Positions 1 through 7,761 of a stretch of 32,328 nt of DNA are shown one piece after another. A program made the position numbers and the translations under genes. The stretch is from an uncultured Pseudomonadota bacterium (lineage in GTDB: Bacteria > Pseudomonadota > Alphaproteobacteria > RF32 > CAG-239), in assembly GCA_902495305.1 (NCBI GenBank), contig CABUWG010000023.1, positions 1 to 32,328 on the forward strand. Reading direction: 5' to 3'. The first letter of the stretch is position 1; the number at the start of each line of letters is the position of its first letter. The notes below the pieces were generated by a model. That model was given only the letters and a program-made list of their open reading frames with translations. It searched no databases and was not told the DNA's origin.

Positions 1-1
1 G

Positions 2-811
2 CGTGAAATTTTGGAAGCCGTTGTGAGCGACTTTCGGGCACAACAACGAGAAGAGGAAGAAGCCAAAAAGGCCGCACAAATGCAAACGCCTTATGCCCCA
101 ATACAAAACGCACCGACTTATGTAGCACAGAGGGCTTATGTGCCGGCCGGTCAAGCCACATACGGCGAAACAGAAACCATCGGCGGCGCACAACAGCAAC
201 CTGCCCAGACGCAAGAAAGTACTTGGAGAAAAGTTGGCGGCAATGCTGATTATATGTCCGCAGCGGCACGGCAAGGATTGTCCTATGGCTGGTCTGACGA
301 GCTCGAGGGGGGTATAGGGGGCATCAGCTATGCTGTCAGCAGTCTTGTTCCCGGTTGGAATAAGAACAATGAAAGCATGGTCGAAGCATTTAAGCGGGGA
401 TATATAACCCACAGAGATGAAGAAAGGCAAAAGCTTGAGGAAGGCCGTAAAAATGCGCCGGTTCTGACAACTATTTCTGAGGCTGCAGGTGCAATCCCTT
501 CCCCGATTGGAGCCTCTAAGCTTCCCAAAGCGCCTTATCTCAATACTGTAAAAAAAATACCATTGAAAAAAGCTGCAGCTTATGGTACTTTTTACGGGAC
601 AGGAACTGCCGAAAATGGAAATGCCGTTGGAGAAACATTAGGAAACTATGCTGAAAATATGGGACTTGGTGCTGTAGGAAGCTTAGCGGGATACGGGCTT
701 AACAAACAACTTTTTGGATATGCTGGAGGAGTTCCTCTTGTTCGTAAAACATTAGAGACAACTATTGATACCGCCACAAATAAATTATATAATAAGTTTA
801 AAGGAAGTTAA
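2..811 (+). CDS. Phage-structural-like protein, C-terminal part (cut by window edge)
   Basis: The frame is open through the left edge, so the true start lies outside the window; the TTG at 11 is not a convincing start. The visible 269 residues begin with a charged, Glu/Lys-rich coil (about 5-25), then a Gln/Pro/Ala-rich linker (25-75), then a block with the pattern RQGLSYGWSDELEGG (about 90-104) and a charged helix ending RDEERQKLEEGRKNAP. The rest is Gly/Ala-rich with small hydrophobic runs (YGTGTAENGNAVGETLG). The 'QGL-x-G-(F/W)-x-DE' block followed by a charged helix and a Gly/Ala-rich tail resembles internal or structural virion proteins of phages and prophages; this is remembered family resemblance, not a search. 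A ribosome binding site for the next gene lies inside its last codons. Its 3' half is duplicated at 1132-1538. A polymorphic-toxin-like effector is an alternative reading. Confidence 0.6.
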   Translation, partial: REILEAVVSDFRAQQREEEEAKKAAQMQTPYAPIQNAPTYVAQRAYVPAGQATYGETETIGGAQQQPAQTQESTWRKVGGNADYMSAAARQGLSYGWSDELEGGIGGISYAVSSLVPGWNKNNESMVEAFKRGYITHRDEERQKLEEGRKNAPVLTTISEAAGAIPSPIGASKLPKAPYLNTVKKIPLKKAAAYGTFYGTGTAENGNAVGETLGNYAENMGLGAVGSLAGYGLNKQLFGYAGGVPLVRKTLETTIDTATNKLYNKFKGS

Positions 812-813
812 AT

Positions 814-1128
814 ATGGAAAAGGGAATGATGACAAAGATTTCTATTGTTACTGCGATAACAAGCATAATCGCATTTTTAATGTTATTACTTGTATTAAAA
901 ATGCAATTCATTGTTCCCTTTTCTGCTTTATTTTTTCTTTTTGATATATTTTTTATAACTTTCGCTTTTTTACCCAATTATGCCCCTCAGCTATGCTTGA
1001 AATCAAAATGGCTGCAAGGGGACAATCATCTTTTAATTCTTCATTTTGTAATATTTATTTTAGGCGCCATTATTTGTTTTTTGTATTGGGATACAGCCAA
1101 ATCAACATTAATCAACCTCTTTCGCTAA
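814..1128 (+). CDS. Small three-helix membrane protein (cassette copy 1)
   Basis: This 104-residue protein is strongly hydrophobic with three likely membrane segments, about residues 8-30, 32-54 and 74-93. It begins two bases after the upstream stop and its ribosome binding site (AAAGGAAG) lies within the end of that gene, so the two are cotranscribed and probably coupled. It is paralogous to the 104-residue protein at 1556-1870: same length, same helix spacing, a shared FD pair after the second helix starts, and a shared II-C-x-x-x-W-D C-terminal pattern. I do not recognise the family. Its position directly behind a modular protein fits an immunity protein or a holin-like partner, but nothing in the sequence proves either. 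Confidence 0.7.
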   Translation: MEKGMMTKISIVTAITSIIAFLMLLLVLKMQFIVPFSALFFLFDIFFITFAFLPNYAPQLCLKSKWLQGDNHLLILHFVIFILGAIICFLYWDTAKSTLINLFR

Positions 1129-1131
1129 ATA

Positions 1132-1538
1132 TATATAACCCACAGAGATGAAGAAAGGCAAAAGCTTGAGGAAGGCCGTAAAAATGCGCCGGTTCTGACA
1201 ATGGCTGCTGAAGCAGCTGGAGGCGGGGTTTCTCCATTCTCAAAATTTCTTCCGACACCTAACGCGCCTTATATCAATGCCGTAAAAAAATACCATTGAA
1301 AAATATAGCAAAAGCAGCTACTATTTACGGAACAGGTGCCGCCGAACACGGAAATTCCGTTGCAGAAACATTGGGAAACTATGCTGAAAACATGGGACTT
1401 GGCGCTATTGGTGGAACCATGGGCCATAAAGTAGGACAGCAATTTTTTGGTCGAGCTCATTTTCCTCCTCTGCGTAATGTTTATGAACAAGTTACCGGAA
1501 CAGCTGTCAATAGCGGTTATAAGTTTTTTAAAGATTAA
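1132..1538 (+). pseudogene. Orphan, frameshifted copy of the C-terminal half of the phage-like protein
   Basis: This stretch matches 401-811 of the first gene but has no N-terminal part: its frame is closed immediately upstream by the stop at 1126-1128, and there is no start with a ribosome binding site. It reads in frame from 1132 to a TGA at 1297-1299. It then continues in another frame from 1296 to 1538, where the Gly-rich tail resumes (YGTGAAEHGNSVAETLG). The cause is a run of seven A in place of the eight A found at 549-556 of the first copy. An ATG at 1201 could in principle start a short product. A homopolymer miscall could explain the frameshift, but not the missing N-terminus. It looks like a displaced tail module kept beside its partner membrane gene. 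Confidence 0.75.
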
Positions 1539-1555
1539 AAAGTCTCGGAGGGACG

Positions 1556-1870
1556 ATGAATAAAAAAGAAAGAGTAATCGGATGGATAAAAGATTTTATT
1601 ATTGTTTTATCAGCATTCATTTTATTGTCTTCTCTGATTCTGGTTTTACTCCTACATCGGATTGCACCTATAAGTTTTTTTATGATAGTATTTGACTTAC
1701 TTTTTGTTATAGGTCTTATTATCTCGGAAAATTTATTTAATTTTTCCAGAAGCTACAAAAATGATACTTATGTTTTTTACATAGATATAACATTAGTTTT
1801 TCTGGCTCTTATTATTTGTGTTCAGAATTGGGATATTTTAAAATCTGGGCTAGTCCGCTTTGGAGGATAA
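1556..1870 (+). CDS. Small three-helix membrane protein (cassette copy 2)
   Basis: This is a 104-residue hydrophobic protein with three likely membrane segments (about 10-32, 36-56 and 75-94) and a short polar loop RSYKNDTY between helices two and three. It is preceded by a strong ribosome binding site (GGAGGG, 1547-1552) close to the ATG, stronger than that of copy 1. It is the paralogue of the protein at 814-1128, with equal length and a matching C-terminal II-C-x-x-x-W-D motif, but most other residues differ. Its intact frame beside a broken upstream partner suggests the membrane protein is the part being retained, as expected of an orphan immunity gene. That role is inference only. Confidence 0.7.
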   Translation: MNKKERVIGWIKDFIIVLSAFILLSSLILVLLLHRIAPISFFMIVFDLLFVIGLIISENLFNFSRSYKNDTYVFYIDITLVFLALIICVQNWDILKSGLVRFGG

Positions 1871-1908
1871 AATAAAAACACTCTAAAAATACTTATATAT
1901 TCAAGCAA

Positions 1909-1938
1909 CTAAAAGGCAAGATTCTTCTTGCCTTTTAG
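1909..1938 (+). terminator. Perfect 12-bp hairpin closing the duplicated cassette
   Basis: CTAAAAGGCAAG (1909-1920) pairs perfectly with CTTGCCTTTTAG (1927-1938) around a six-base loop. The stem carries its own A and T runs, so it could work in either direction, but there is no separate T tract downstream. It lies 38 bases after the second membrane gene and ends before the next ribosome binding site. Confidence 0.5.
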
Positions 1939-1978
1939 CTTATGGTGAAGTATCTATTCTTAAATAGAAGGAGGAGCA

Positions 1979-2014
1979 ATGCAAATACTCAGCAAGGCAT
2001 TAAAATACTCATGA
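1979..2014 (+). CDS. Possible 11-residue leader peptide coupled to the next gene
   Basis: A strong ribosome binding site (AGGAGG) sits five to six bases before an ATG at 1979 that opens a frame of only 11 codons (MQILSKALKYS). Its TGA at 2012-2014 overlaps the ATG of the next gene at 2011 (ATGA). The downstream gene has no good ribosome binding site of its own, so ribosomes may load here and restart. It may instead be the remnant of a longer gene. Confidence 0.4.
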   Translation: MQILSKALKYS

Positions 2015-2316
2015 ATGCAATAAGCTTTTTGTTATTGTATGCTCAATATATTATACTTTGTTTCGATATTTTCTATTCCCACTTGAGAGAAACTACCCGC
2101 TATTGCGTATATTTTAATCATGATTGTTTTTCTCCTTATATCTTTTGGCCGGTTTGGCTAAGCGGCATAGCTTTATATACTTTTGTTTGTTGGAAAGCAT
2201 GGCGGCCGCTGTTTCATCTTCATAGTTTTCTTAAACATTTTATACTCTTGTTATTGCCTTTTATTATGGGGGGAATGTTCTACGGCATTGTGGCTTTATT
2301 ATATTTTATCCATTAA
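2011..2316 (+). CDS. Small polytopic membrane protein
   Basis: From the ATG at 2011 this gives 101 residues with three or four hydrophobic segments (about 2-20, 44-62 and 72-98) and several aromatic and Cys residues in the first loop (RYCVYFNHDCF). A longer version starting at 1942 is possible, but that start lies against the hairpin at 1909-1938 and has no ribosome binding site. I prefer 2011, which overlaps the stop of a short well-initiated frame (ATGA). In size and topology it resembles the two cassette membrane proteins upstream, but I see no convincing residue-level similarity. Function unknown. Confidence 0.55.
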   Translation: MNAISFLLLYAQYIILCFDIFYSHLRETTRYCVYFNHDCFSPYIFWPVWLSGIALYTFVCWKAWRPLFHLHSFLKHFILLLLPFIMGGMFYGIVALLYFIH

Positions 2317-2376
2317 GTTTATGATTTTGAAAAAAGAGCCAAACAAAAGCCTGATTACGCAAAAGGAAAGAAAAAC

Positions 2377-2577
2377 ATGGCACAAAAGCTTAAAAAACTT
2401 TATGAAAATGCCGCGCCGTATGTTCGGGTTGCGTTCAAACTGGCCGGCTGGAGCATTTGCGCAAGTCTGATTGTTTATATGATGATTGCCCCGTTTGCTA
2501 AAATGTTCGGATATGCTCTCCCGTTTGATTTTAGCCATTTTGGTTTTATCCGTTGGCTTTATGACATTCCTCAATAA
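2377..2577 (+). CDS. Small single- or two-helix membrane protein
   Basis: This 66-residue protein has a basic N-terminus (MAQKLKKLYE), a hydrophobic segment at about residues 22-42 and a weaker aromatic C-terminal segment. The ribosome binding site is AGGAAAG, a few bases before the ATG. It is the last gene of the left accessory patch and ends at a bidirectional terminator shared with pepF. I do not recognise it; prophage or orphan accessory gene are the likely classes. Confidence 0.6.
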   Translation: MAQKLKKLYENAAPYVRVAFKLAGWSICASLIVYMMIAPFAKMFGYALPFDFSHFGFIRWLYDIPQ

Positions 2578-2611
2578 CAAGGGGAGAGCCCGTGCCCTCC
2601 CCTTGTTTTTT
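2577..2611. terminator. Bidirectional intrinsic terminator between convergent genes
   Basis: ACAAGGGGAG (2577-2586) pairs perfectly with CTCCCCTTGT (2597-2606), followed on the plus strand by six T (2606-2611). The stem overlaps the stop codon of the 66-residue gene and abuts the stop of pepF on the minus strand. Confidence 0.9.
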
Positions 2612-4400
2612 ACAGCTTTAATTTTTTATCAAGCCGTTCCAGCTCGTCAATATAGCTGGAAATCAGGCTCAGTCCCTTGTTCCAGAATTCCGGACTTTTG
2701 GCATCCAGACCAAAAGGTTTGAGCAGCTGGTCATATTTCTTGCTGCCGGTATGCGCCAGCATGTCAAGGTATTTGTCTTCAAAATTCTTAACCGAACCTT
2801 CCTGATAGACCTGATACAGAGAGTTTACCAGACAATCGGCAAAGGAATAAGCATAGACATAAAACGGCAGGAAGAAGAAGTGTCCGACCTGTGACCAGAT
2901 ATGCGCAGAGTTTTCATCTACCACGACGCTTGGCCCGAGGCAGGCTTTCATTTCTTCAACCCAGATCTGACACAGGCGGTCGTCCGAAACCTCGCCGTTT
3001 TTGCGTTCATCATGAGCCCGGCTTTCAAAAAAGTGAAAACTAATCTGACGCAGCGCGGTATTAATCATGTCATTCACCTTGCCGGCAATCAGGCAGAGTT
3101 TGTCTTTGTCGTCTTTGGTCTGGCGCAGCAGCGACTGGAAGGTGACCATCTCGCCAAATACGGAAGCAACTTCTGCCAAGGTCATCGGCATATCATCGTT
3201 CAAAGCTCCCTGAGCCTTGCTCAGGCGCATGTGGCAACCGTGTCCGAGTTCGTGTGCCAAGGTCAGGACGTCGTTTTGTTTGCCGACAAAGTTCAAAAAC
3301 AAATACGGGTGCATTTCATTAGAGCAGGAATGCGCAAAGGCACCGCTTCTTTTGCCGTCGCGCGGCGGCACGTCAATCCAGTCATTCTTAAAAAAGTCTA
3401 CGGCCTGCGCATGGAGTTTGGGCGAAAATTCGTGATAAGCGTTCAACACGGTATCAACCGCTTCTTTCCAGCTGTAATGCGTGTCATGGCAGAAAGGCAG
3501 CGGGGCGTTTCTGTCCCAGTACTGAATTTTTTTAACGCCGAGCCATTTGGCTTTGAGCTTGTAAAAGCGGTGAGAGATTTCGGCATATTTTTTGCGCACC
3601 GATTCAGCCAGCGCCTCAACCGCCGCGTCTTCCACATTCTCGGCCAGATTGCGTTCGGCAATCGGGGTTTTGAAGCCGCGTTTGGTGTCTTCCGTCGCCT
3701 TGTCTTTAATGACCATATTATAAATAAAAGAATACAGAGCGGCGTTTTCTTTGCTGACGCGGTTGATTTCCTTGCCGGCCTTTTCTCTGACGGCGGGGTC
3801 TTTGTCCAGCAGCAGTTTGCTGATTTCGGCATCGTTATAATTCTTACCGTCGACGGTATAAACCAGACGCGACGAACTTTCTTCATACAACCGCACCCAG
3901 GCGCTGCCCGAGGTGAGCGACTTTTCCAGCAGCAATTCTTCCAAGTCTTCCGAGAGCTCATATTTCTTAAAGCGGCGGACGCGTTCCAGCCACGGCTTGA
4001 AGAAGGCAACGGCTTTGTCTTTCAGCAGTTCTTTGACCTGAGCGTCGGAGAGTTTGTTAATCTCCAGCGTGAAGAAGACAACCGGCTTGCTGTAGTCGGT
4101 GAGTTTTTCGCTGATGGTCTGATAAAAAGCAATGGCTTTGGCGTTTTTCATCTGCGTGTTCATGTTCAGGCTGGCGTAGCTGGCCAGATTCTCGGCTTTG
4201 ATTGCCATTTTTTCATAAGTTTGCAGCATTTTGGCAAAGTCGGAAGCGCTTAATCCGCCGATTTTGCCCTTGTATTTTTTGGCAAAGGCCTGATTGTCCT
4301 TTTTGAACTTTTCCAAATCGCGCTCAATGGCCGGATCATCCATGCCTTTATACAAATCACTCAGATCCCAGCCGGGGAGTTTTTCTTTTTTTTCAGCCAT
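2610..4400 (-). CDS. pepF: Oligoendopeptidase F, M3 family zinc metallopeptidase
   Basis: This cytosolic zinc peptidase cleaves oligopeptides in general peptide turnover. The 596-residue protein is of normal length for the PepF/M3B clade. It carries the M3 signature LAHELGHGCH, with zinc-binding His and catalytic Glu in HELGH at about 383-387, and a third ligand Glu about 23 residues later (TLAEVASVFGEM). The N-terminal half is helical and charged, as in the family. I chose the ATG at 4400: it shares its A with the TGA of the upstream gene (TGATG) and has AAAGGTG before it. It is the last gene of a three-gene operon with one-base overlaps and ends at the shared terminator at 2577-2611. Confidence 0.95.
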   Translation of the reverse strand: MAEKKEKLPGWDLSDLYKGMDDPAIERDLEKFKKDNQAFAKKYKGKIGGLSASDFAKMLQTYEKMAIKAENLASYASLNMNTQMKNAKAIAFYQTISEKLTDYSKPVVFFTLEINKLSDAQVKELLKDKAVAFFKPWLERVRRFKKYELSEDLEELLLEKSLTSGSAWVRLYEESSSRLVYTVDGKNYNDAEISKLLLDKDPAVREKAGKEINRVSKENAALYSFIYNMVIKDKATEDTKRGFKTPIAERNLAENVEDAAVEALAESVRKKYAEISHRFYKLKAKWLGVKKIQYWDRNAPLPFCHDTHYSWKEAVDTVLNAYHEFSPKLHAQAVDFFKNDWIDVPPRDGKRSGAFAHSCSNEMHPYLFLNFVGKQNDVLTLAHELGHGCHMRLSKAQGALNDDMPMTLAEVASVFGEMVTFQSLLRQTKDDKDKLCLIAGKVNDMINTALRQISFHFFESRAHDERKNGEVSDDRLCQIWVEEMKACLGPSVVVDENSAHIWSQVGHFFFLPFYVYAYSFADCLVNSLYQVYQEGSVKNFEDKYLDMLAHTGSKKYDQLLKPFGLDAKSPEFWNKGLSLISSYIDELERLDKKLKL

Positions 4401-4819
4401 CAAATTTCACCTTTCATTTCTTTCAATTGGCGCATGGTTTCCCGCATGTCGGGGTGCGCCTCATAATATTCTTTTTGTCCGTCCAGATAGCCGGCCTCGT
4501 CTTCAGGCTCTGACAAATCGGGCGTAAAGTAATAATTGCTCCACGGACGGGGCTGTTGTCCCCGCAGCCACTGGCCAAAGCCGTCGGCAATTACGTTGAC
4601 ATCGCAGCCGGCACCGGACAATACGGCGCCAAGCGTGCAAAAAAAGCGGTTTTGCGTGCAGTCCTGAATTTCGTCCGCCATATCTTCCGTACACCGGCTA
4701 AAACCGCGGTGCTGATTGTCATGGTGAGGCGCAAAGGCGACAATCATGAAAAAGACCAGAAACCAGAAGATTATCAGGCCGATGAAAATTCCAAACCAGT
4801 ATTGCTTCAAAAAACGCAT
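4400..4819 (-). CDS. Single-pass membrane protein with a Cys-rich exported domain
   Basis: This 139-residue protein has a basic N-terminus (MRFLKQYW) and one membrane helix at about residues 9-30. By the positive-inside rule the rest should lie in the periplasm. Four Cys (about 43, 54, 60 and 71) are grouped right after the helix and could form disulfides. The C-terminus is acidic and helical (SEPEDEAGYLDGQKEYYEAHPDMRE). The start overlaps the stop of the uridylyltransferase (TAATG) and its stop overlaps the start of pepF (TGATG), so all three are translationally coupled. I do not recognise the family and assign no function. Confidence 0.7.
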   Translation of the reverse strand: MRFLKQYWFGIFIGLIIFWFLVFFMIVAFAPHHDNQHRGFSRCTEDMADEIQDCTQNRFFCTLGAVLSGAGCDVNVIADGFGQWLRGQQPRPWSNYYFTPDLSEPEDEAGYLDGQKEYYEAHPDMRETMRQLKEMKGEI

Positions 4820-5556
4820 TATTTTCCTTTACGGGCATTCAGATATTGTTCCAACAGTGCCAGCTCCTCGCGCGTGTTGGCACCGGCGACTTCTTCGGCA
4901 CTGCATTCGACCATGCCGCATTTCATGCCGTGGCGGTTGGCAATGCCGACAACATCTGTTAAATAGTATTCGCCGGCCGCGTTTTCATTACTGACTGCGC
5001 CCAAAAGTTCAAACATTTCGGAACTGTCAAAGCACATACAGCCGGAGTTGCACAGGTTAATCTGACGTTGTTCTTCCGTGGCGTCTTTATATTCGACAAT
5101 TTCTTTCAGCTCGTCGCCGTGCATAATCAGGCGGCCGTAACGTGCCGGATCCTGCGGGCGAAATCCCAGAACAACTACGGCATAGCCTTCGCGGCGCTTT
5201 TGAACAGCCTTCAAAAACGTTTCCTGCGTGATAATCGGGCTGTCGCCGAAAATGACCAGAACATCGCCTTCAAAACCGCAGAGGTTTTTGCGGGCTGACA
5301 AAACGGCATGCCCCGTACCGAGCTGTTTTTCCTGCACGGCGGTTTCATAGGGCGCAACCTCTTTGGCAACCATCTGGCCGTCCGGCGCAATGACGGTAAT
5401 GATTTTGTCGGCGCCCAAGCCTTCCAGCGTTTCAATGATATGGCGAATCATCGGTTTGCCGTTCAGCGGCATCATGACTTTCGGCAGGTTTGACTTCATG
5501 CGTGTTCCTTTGCCGGCGCCCAGAATGATGGCGGCGATTTTTTTGCTGTTATTCAT
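4819..5556 (-). CDS. GlmU-like nucleotidyltransferase, uridylyltransferase domain only
   Basis: The protein has the pyrophosphorylase signature LGAGKGTRMKSNLPKV at the N-terminus, then GTGHAV (about 81-86), a metal-binding FGDSP loop (about 104-108), a NSGCM segment and ENAAGEYYLTDVV. These match the N-terminal domain of GlmU, which makes UDP-GlcNAc from GlcNAc-1-phosphate and UTP for peptidoglycan and lipid A. At 245 residues it stops where the left-handed beta-helix acetyltransferase domain of full GlmU (about 450 residues) would begin; the end ANTREELALLEQYLNARKG is the normal linker helix. Either the acetyltransferase is encoded elsewhere or this is a paralogue acting on another sugar phosphate. 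The ribosome binding site is GGAGA. It leads a coupled operon with a membrane protein and pepF. Confidence 0.85.
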   Translation of the reverse strand: MNNSKKIAAIILGAGKGTRMKSNLPKVMMPLNGKPMIRHIIETLEGLGADKIITVIAPDGQMVAKEVAPYETAVQEKQLGTGHAVLSARKNLCGFEGDVLVIFGDSPIITQETFLKAVQKRREGYAVVVLGFRPQDPARYGRLIMHGDELKEIVEYKDATEEQRQINLCNSGCMCFDSSEMFELLGAVSNENAAGEYYLTDVVGIANRHGMKCGMVECSAEEVAGANTREELALLEQYLNARKGK

Positions 5557-5653
5557 TATCTTTCTATCTCCAGTTCAAAAATTATGATAATTTTAATAAT
5601 TCATACAATACAATAACATCTATATCTATTTGGTTAACATAAGGCATTATTTT

Positions 5654-7729
5654 ATGAGAAAACATTTTTTTGCAATATATTTCATTGCAGCAGCCCTGAT
5701 GACGGTGCATAACTCTTATGCCGGCACACAGGAGGTGATGTCGCTGGAAGAAGCCAACCGCGTGCGCCAAAGCAGCGTTTTGCCGGAGGGGCGGACGGAC
5801 TCGACAGAAGTCAGTTTTTCTTCGCCCAAAGAAATGTTTAATTATATGAAGAACCGTCTCAAGGGTGCAATTGTAACCAAATATGATCCGGCCAGCGCCT
5901 CTAACGGCAGTACGGCAACCAGCATTGACGAAGATCCGCTGCCGCAGGACATGGAAGCCCAGAAATCTACTTTTCAGAAAATTTATGAAGACGCCATCAA
6001 GCGGATTGAAAACGAAGACAATTCTCCGGCAGCCTCACCGGCGCCTTTTCCGTCAGAAATCAGGCAAAGCGCTCCGGCTGCCCGCGTCGACGCCATAGAC
6101 ATTTTGCTGCCGCCGCTGAACGAGCGCGTGAGAGTGCCGGCTTTTGAGCATATTCCTTACTTGTTTTCCCAGATAGAGGTTTTGCCGGACGGGTTGATTA
6201 AGGTTGAGGAGACGGTCATTGTCATTGCCAACGGCATCAAACTCAAAACGCCGCTGGTGTTGCCTATTCCCAGCCGCGTTTATTCCCGCGACGGCAAAGC
6301 CCGCAACACGGACGCCAGCCTTATCGGCGTGACCATCAACGATATGCCGGTGGAATATAAAATCGACCGGCGCGGCGGCTCGACCCTGCTTATGCCCAAA
6401 AAGAATTTTGCCTTGGAAAACGGCGTTTACCGCTATGTCTTTACTTATGTCATTGACCGGCAGATCTGGAGCTATCCGGATTTTGACGAGCTTTACTGGA
6501 ATGTGACCGGCGGTGCCTGGAATCTGGTGGTTGTCCGTGCCGGCGCAACGATTGTGCTGCCGCGCGGCACTCGTCCGATTGCCCAAAGTCTGGCTATCGG
6601 GTATCCGGGGCGGCTGCGGATTGACAACGGCATTATCACCCGCGACGCACCGAACTCAGTCGGCTTTGTGGCGCAAGAACCGCTGTTTTTGGCAGAAAGC
6701 ATGCATATCGGCGTGGAAATTCCCAAAGGCGTGATTGCGGCACCGACGCTGTCTAACCGGATTGCCTGGGCAATTGCCGATTACGGCGACGTCATTTTTG
6801 CGCTTGTCGGCCTGCTGATTGTGTTTGGCGCTTATATGGCCTCGTGGAAATATATTCAGAAGAATCCGAAAAAAGTTTCTTTTTCGCTCAAAAAAACGCC
6901 GATGATGCTGCGGTATCTGGCCAAAGGGACTTATGACAAAGTCAGCTTTGGGGCTTTTCTGCTGGATTTGTTTAAGAAAAACATTATTGACATTCAGCAG
7001 TCGGACGGCAATATCCTGCTGGTGAAGAAAACCGACAATCTGAAAGTTCTGAACAAAAACGAGCAGAATGCCATTAAGGAACTTTTTGGCAAAAAAGATG
7101 CCGTATTGCAGGTGAAAGACAACATGCTCAAACTCAAAAGGGCGTATCGTCACATCGGACAGGATCTGAAGAGCAAGTTCAACTTCTTTGCCCTCAGGCT
7201 CAATTCCGGCTATCTGTTGTTCAGTATCGGCATGTTGCTGATGACGGAGTGGTTTATTGCCATGCTTTCTCCCGATACGATGCAGGTTTTTGCGTCTTTG
7301 TTGTCGACAACCGTTGCTTTTGGCTTTTATCTGGTTTTCTTCAGTATTCGCTGGAAAAACAGGTTTATAAACATTCTTTGCAAAGCTTTTGCCCTTTTGT
7401 TTATGATTCTGAGCTTTATTATCTTTTGCGCCAAAGTCAGCATGTGGTCAGCGCTTTTGCTCTGCACGACCATGGTGGTTATTCTTGTATTCAGCCGCAA
7501 ATATACGCAAAGAAGCGGCCTGATGCAGGGACATATTGCCGATGCCCGCGGCTATGCGGACTATCTGACGCAAAACCGCGAAAACATTATGCTCGGCAAA
7601 GACTTTATCAATCAACAGGCCAATATTCTGGCTCTGGAAGTTGACAAGCTTTATTCAAAGGACGACTCAAACGTTAAGGATTATTACAAGCTTGACATTG
7701 TTAAAGAGATTATCAGCAAGATGTCATAA
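5654..7729 (+). CDS. DUF2207-type membrane protein with signal peptide
   Basis: The 691-residue protein starts at the ATG at 5654 (AAGG nine bases upstream) rather than at TTG 5630. It has a signal peptide (basic MRKH, hydrophobic core, cleavage near NSYA-G). A disordered Ser/Pro/Ala stretch follows (about 75-140). A beta-rich exported domain runs from about 145 to 360 (EVLPDGLIKVEETVIV, RVYSRDGKARNT, YWNVTGGAWN), as in DUF2207 proteins. Then come a membrane helix (about 372-392), a cytosolic winged-helix-like part (PMMLRYLAKGTYDKVSFGA), and two helix pairs at about 515-560 and 570-600. The C-terminal GLMQGHIADARGYADYLTQ block matches the conserved 'E/D-A-x-G-(F/Y)-x-x-Y-L' segment of that family. 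Its biochemical role is unknown. It stands alone, divergent from the operon to its left. Confidence 0.8.
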   Translation: MRKHFFAIYFIAAALMTVHNSYAGTQEVMSLEEANRVRQSSVLPEGRTDSTEVSFSSPKEMFNYMKNRLKGAIVTKYDPASASNGSTATSIDEDPLPQDMEAQKSTFQKIYEDAIKRIENEDNSPAASPAPFPSEIRQSAPAARVDAIDILLPPLNERVRVPAFEHIPYLFSQIEVLPDGLIKVEETVIVIANGIKLKTPLVLPIPSRVYSRDGKARNTDASLIGVTINDMPVEYKIDRRGGSTLLMPKKNFALENGVYRYVFTYVIDRQIWSYPDFDELYWNVTGGAWNLVVVRAGATIVLPRGTRPIAQSLAIGYPGRLRIDNGIITRDAPNSVGFVAQEPLFLAESMHIGVEIPKGVIAAPTLSNRIAWAIADYGDVIFALVGLLIVFGAYMASWKYIQKNPKKVSFSLKKTPMMLRYLAKGTYDKVSFGAFLLDLFKKNIIDIQQSDGNILLVKKTDNLKVLNKNEQNAIKELFGKKDAVLQVKDNMLKLKRAYRHIGQDLKSKFNFFALRLNSGYLLFSIGMLLMTEWFIAMLSPDTMQVFASLLSTTVAFGFYLVFFSIRWKNRFINILCKAFALLFMILSFIIFCAKVSMWSALLLCTTMVVILVFSRKYTQRSGLMQGHIADARGYADYLTQNRENIMLGKDFINQQANILALEVDKLYSKDDSNVKDYYKLDIVKEIISKMS

Positions 7730-7761
7730 ACGCTTTCGGCGTTCTGATAACCGATACAAAG

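Larger units (their letters stand above)
401..1870 (+). repeat. Diverged tandem duplication of a two-gene cassette
   Basis: Bases 401-470 are identical to 1132-1201 over 70 positions. Beyond that the copies stay alignable but diverged, through the Gly-rich tail (about 520-720 against 1250-1450), and the following membrane genes (814-1128 and 1556-1870) are the same length and paralogous. The unit is therefore 'C-terminal half of the phage-like gene + membrane gene', about 730 bp, repeated head to tail. The second copy begins four bases after the stop codon of the first membrane gene. Perfect identity at the left end next to much lower identity elsewhere suggests recent recombination or gene conversion over the shared segment. 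Confidence 0.8.

Noticed and set aside
2901..4253. A 450-codon open frame on the plus strand
   Set aside because: It is antisense to pepF, which has all catalytic motifs; the antisense translation has no recognisable domain and a composition typical of a mirrored coding strand.
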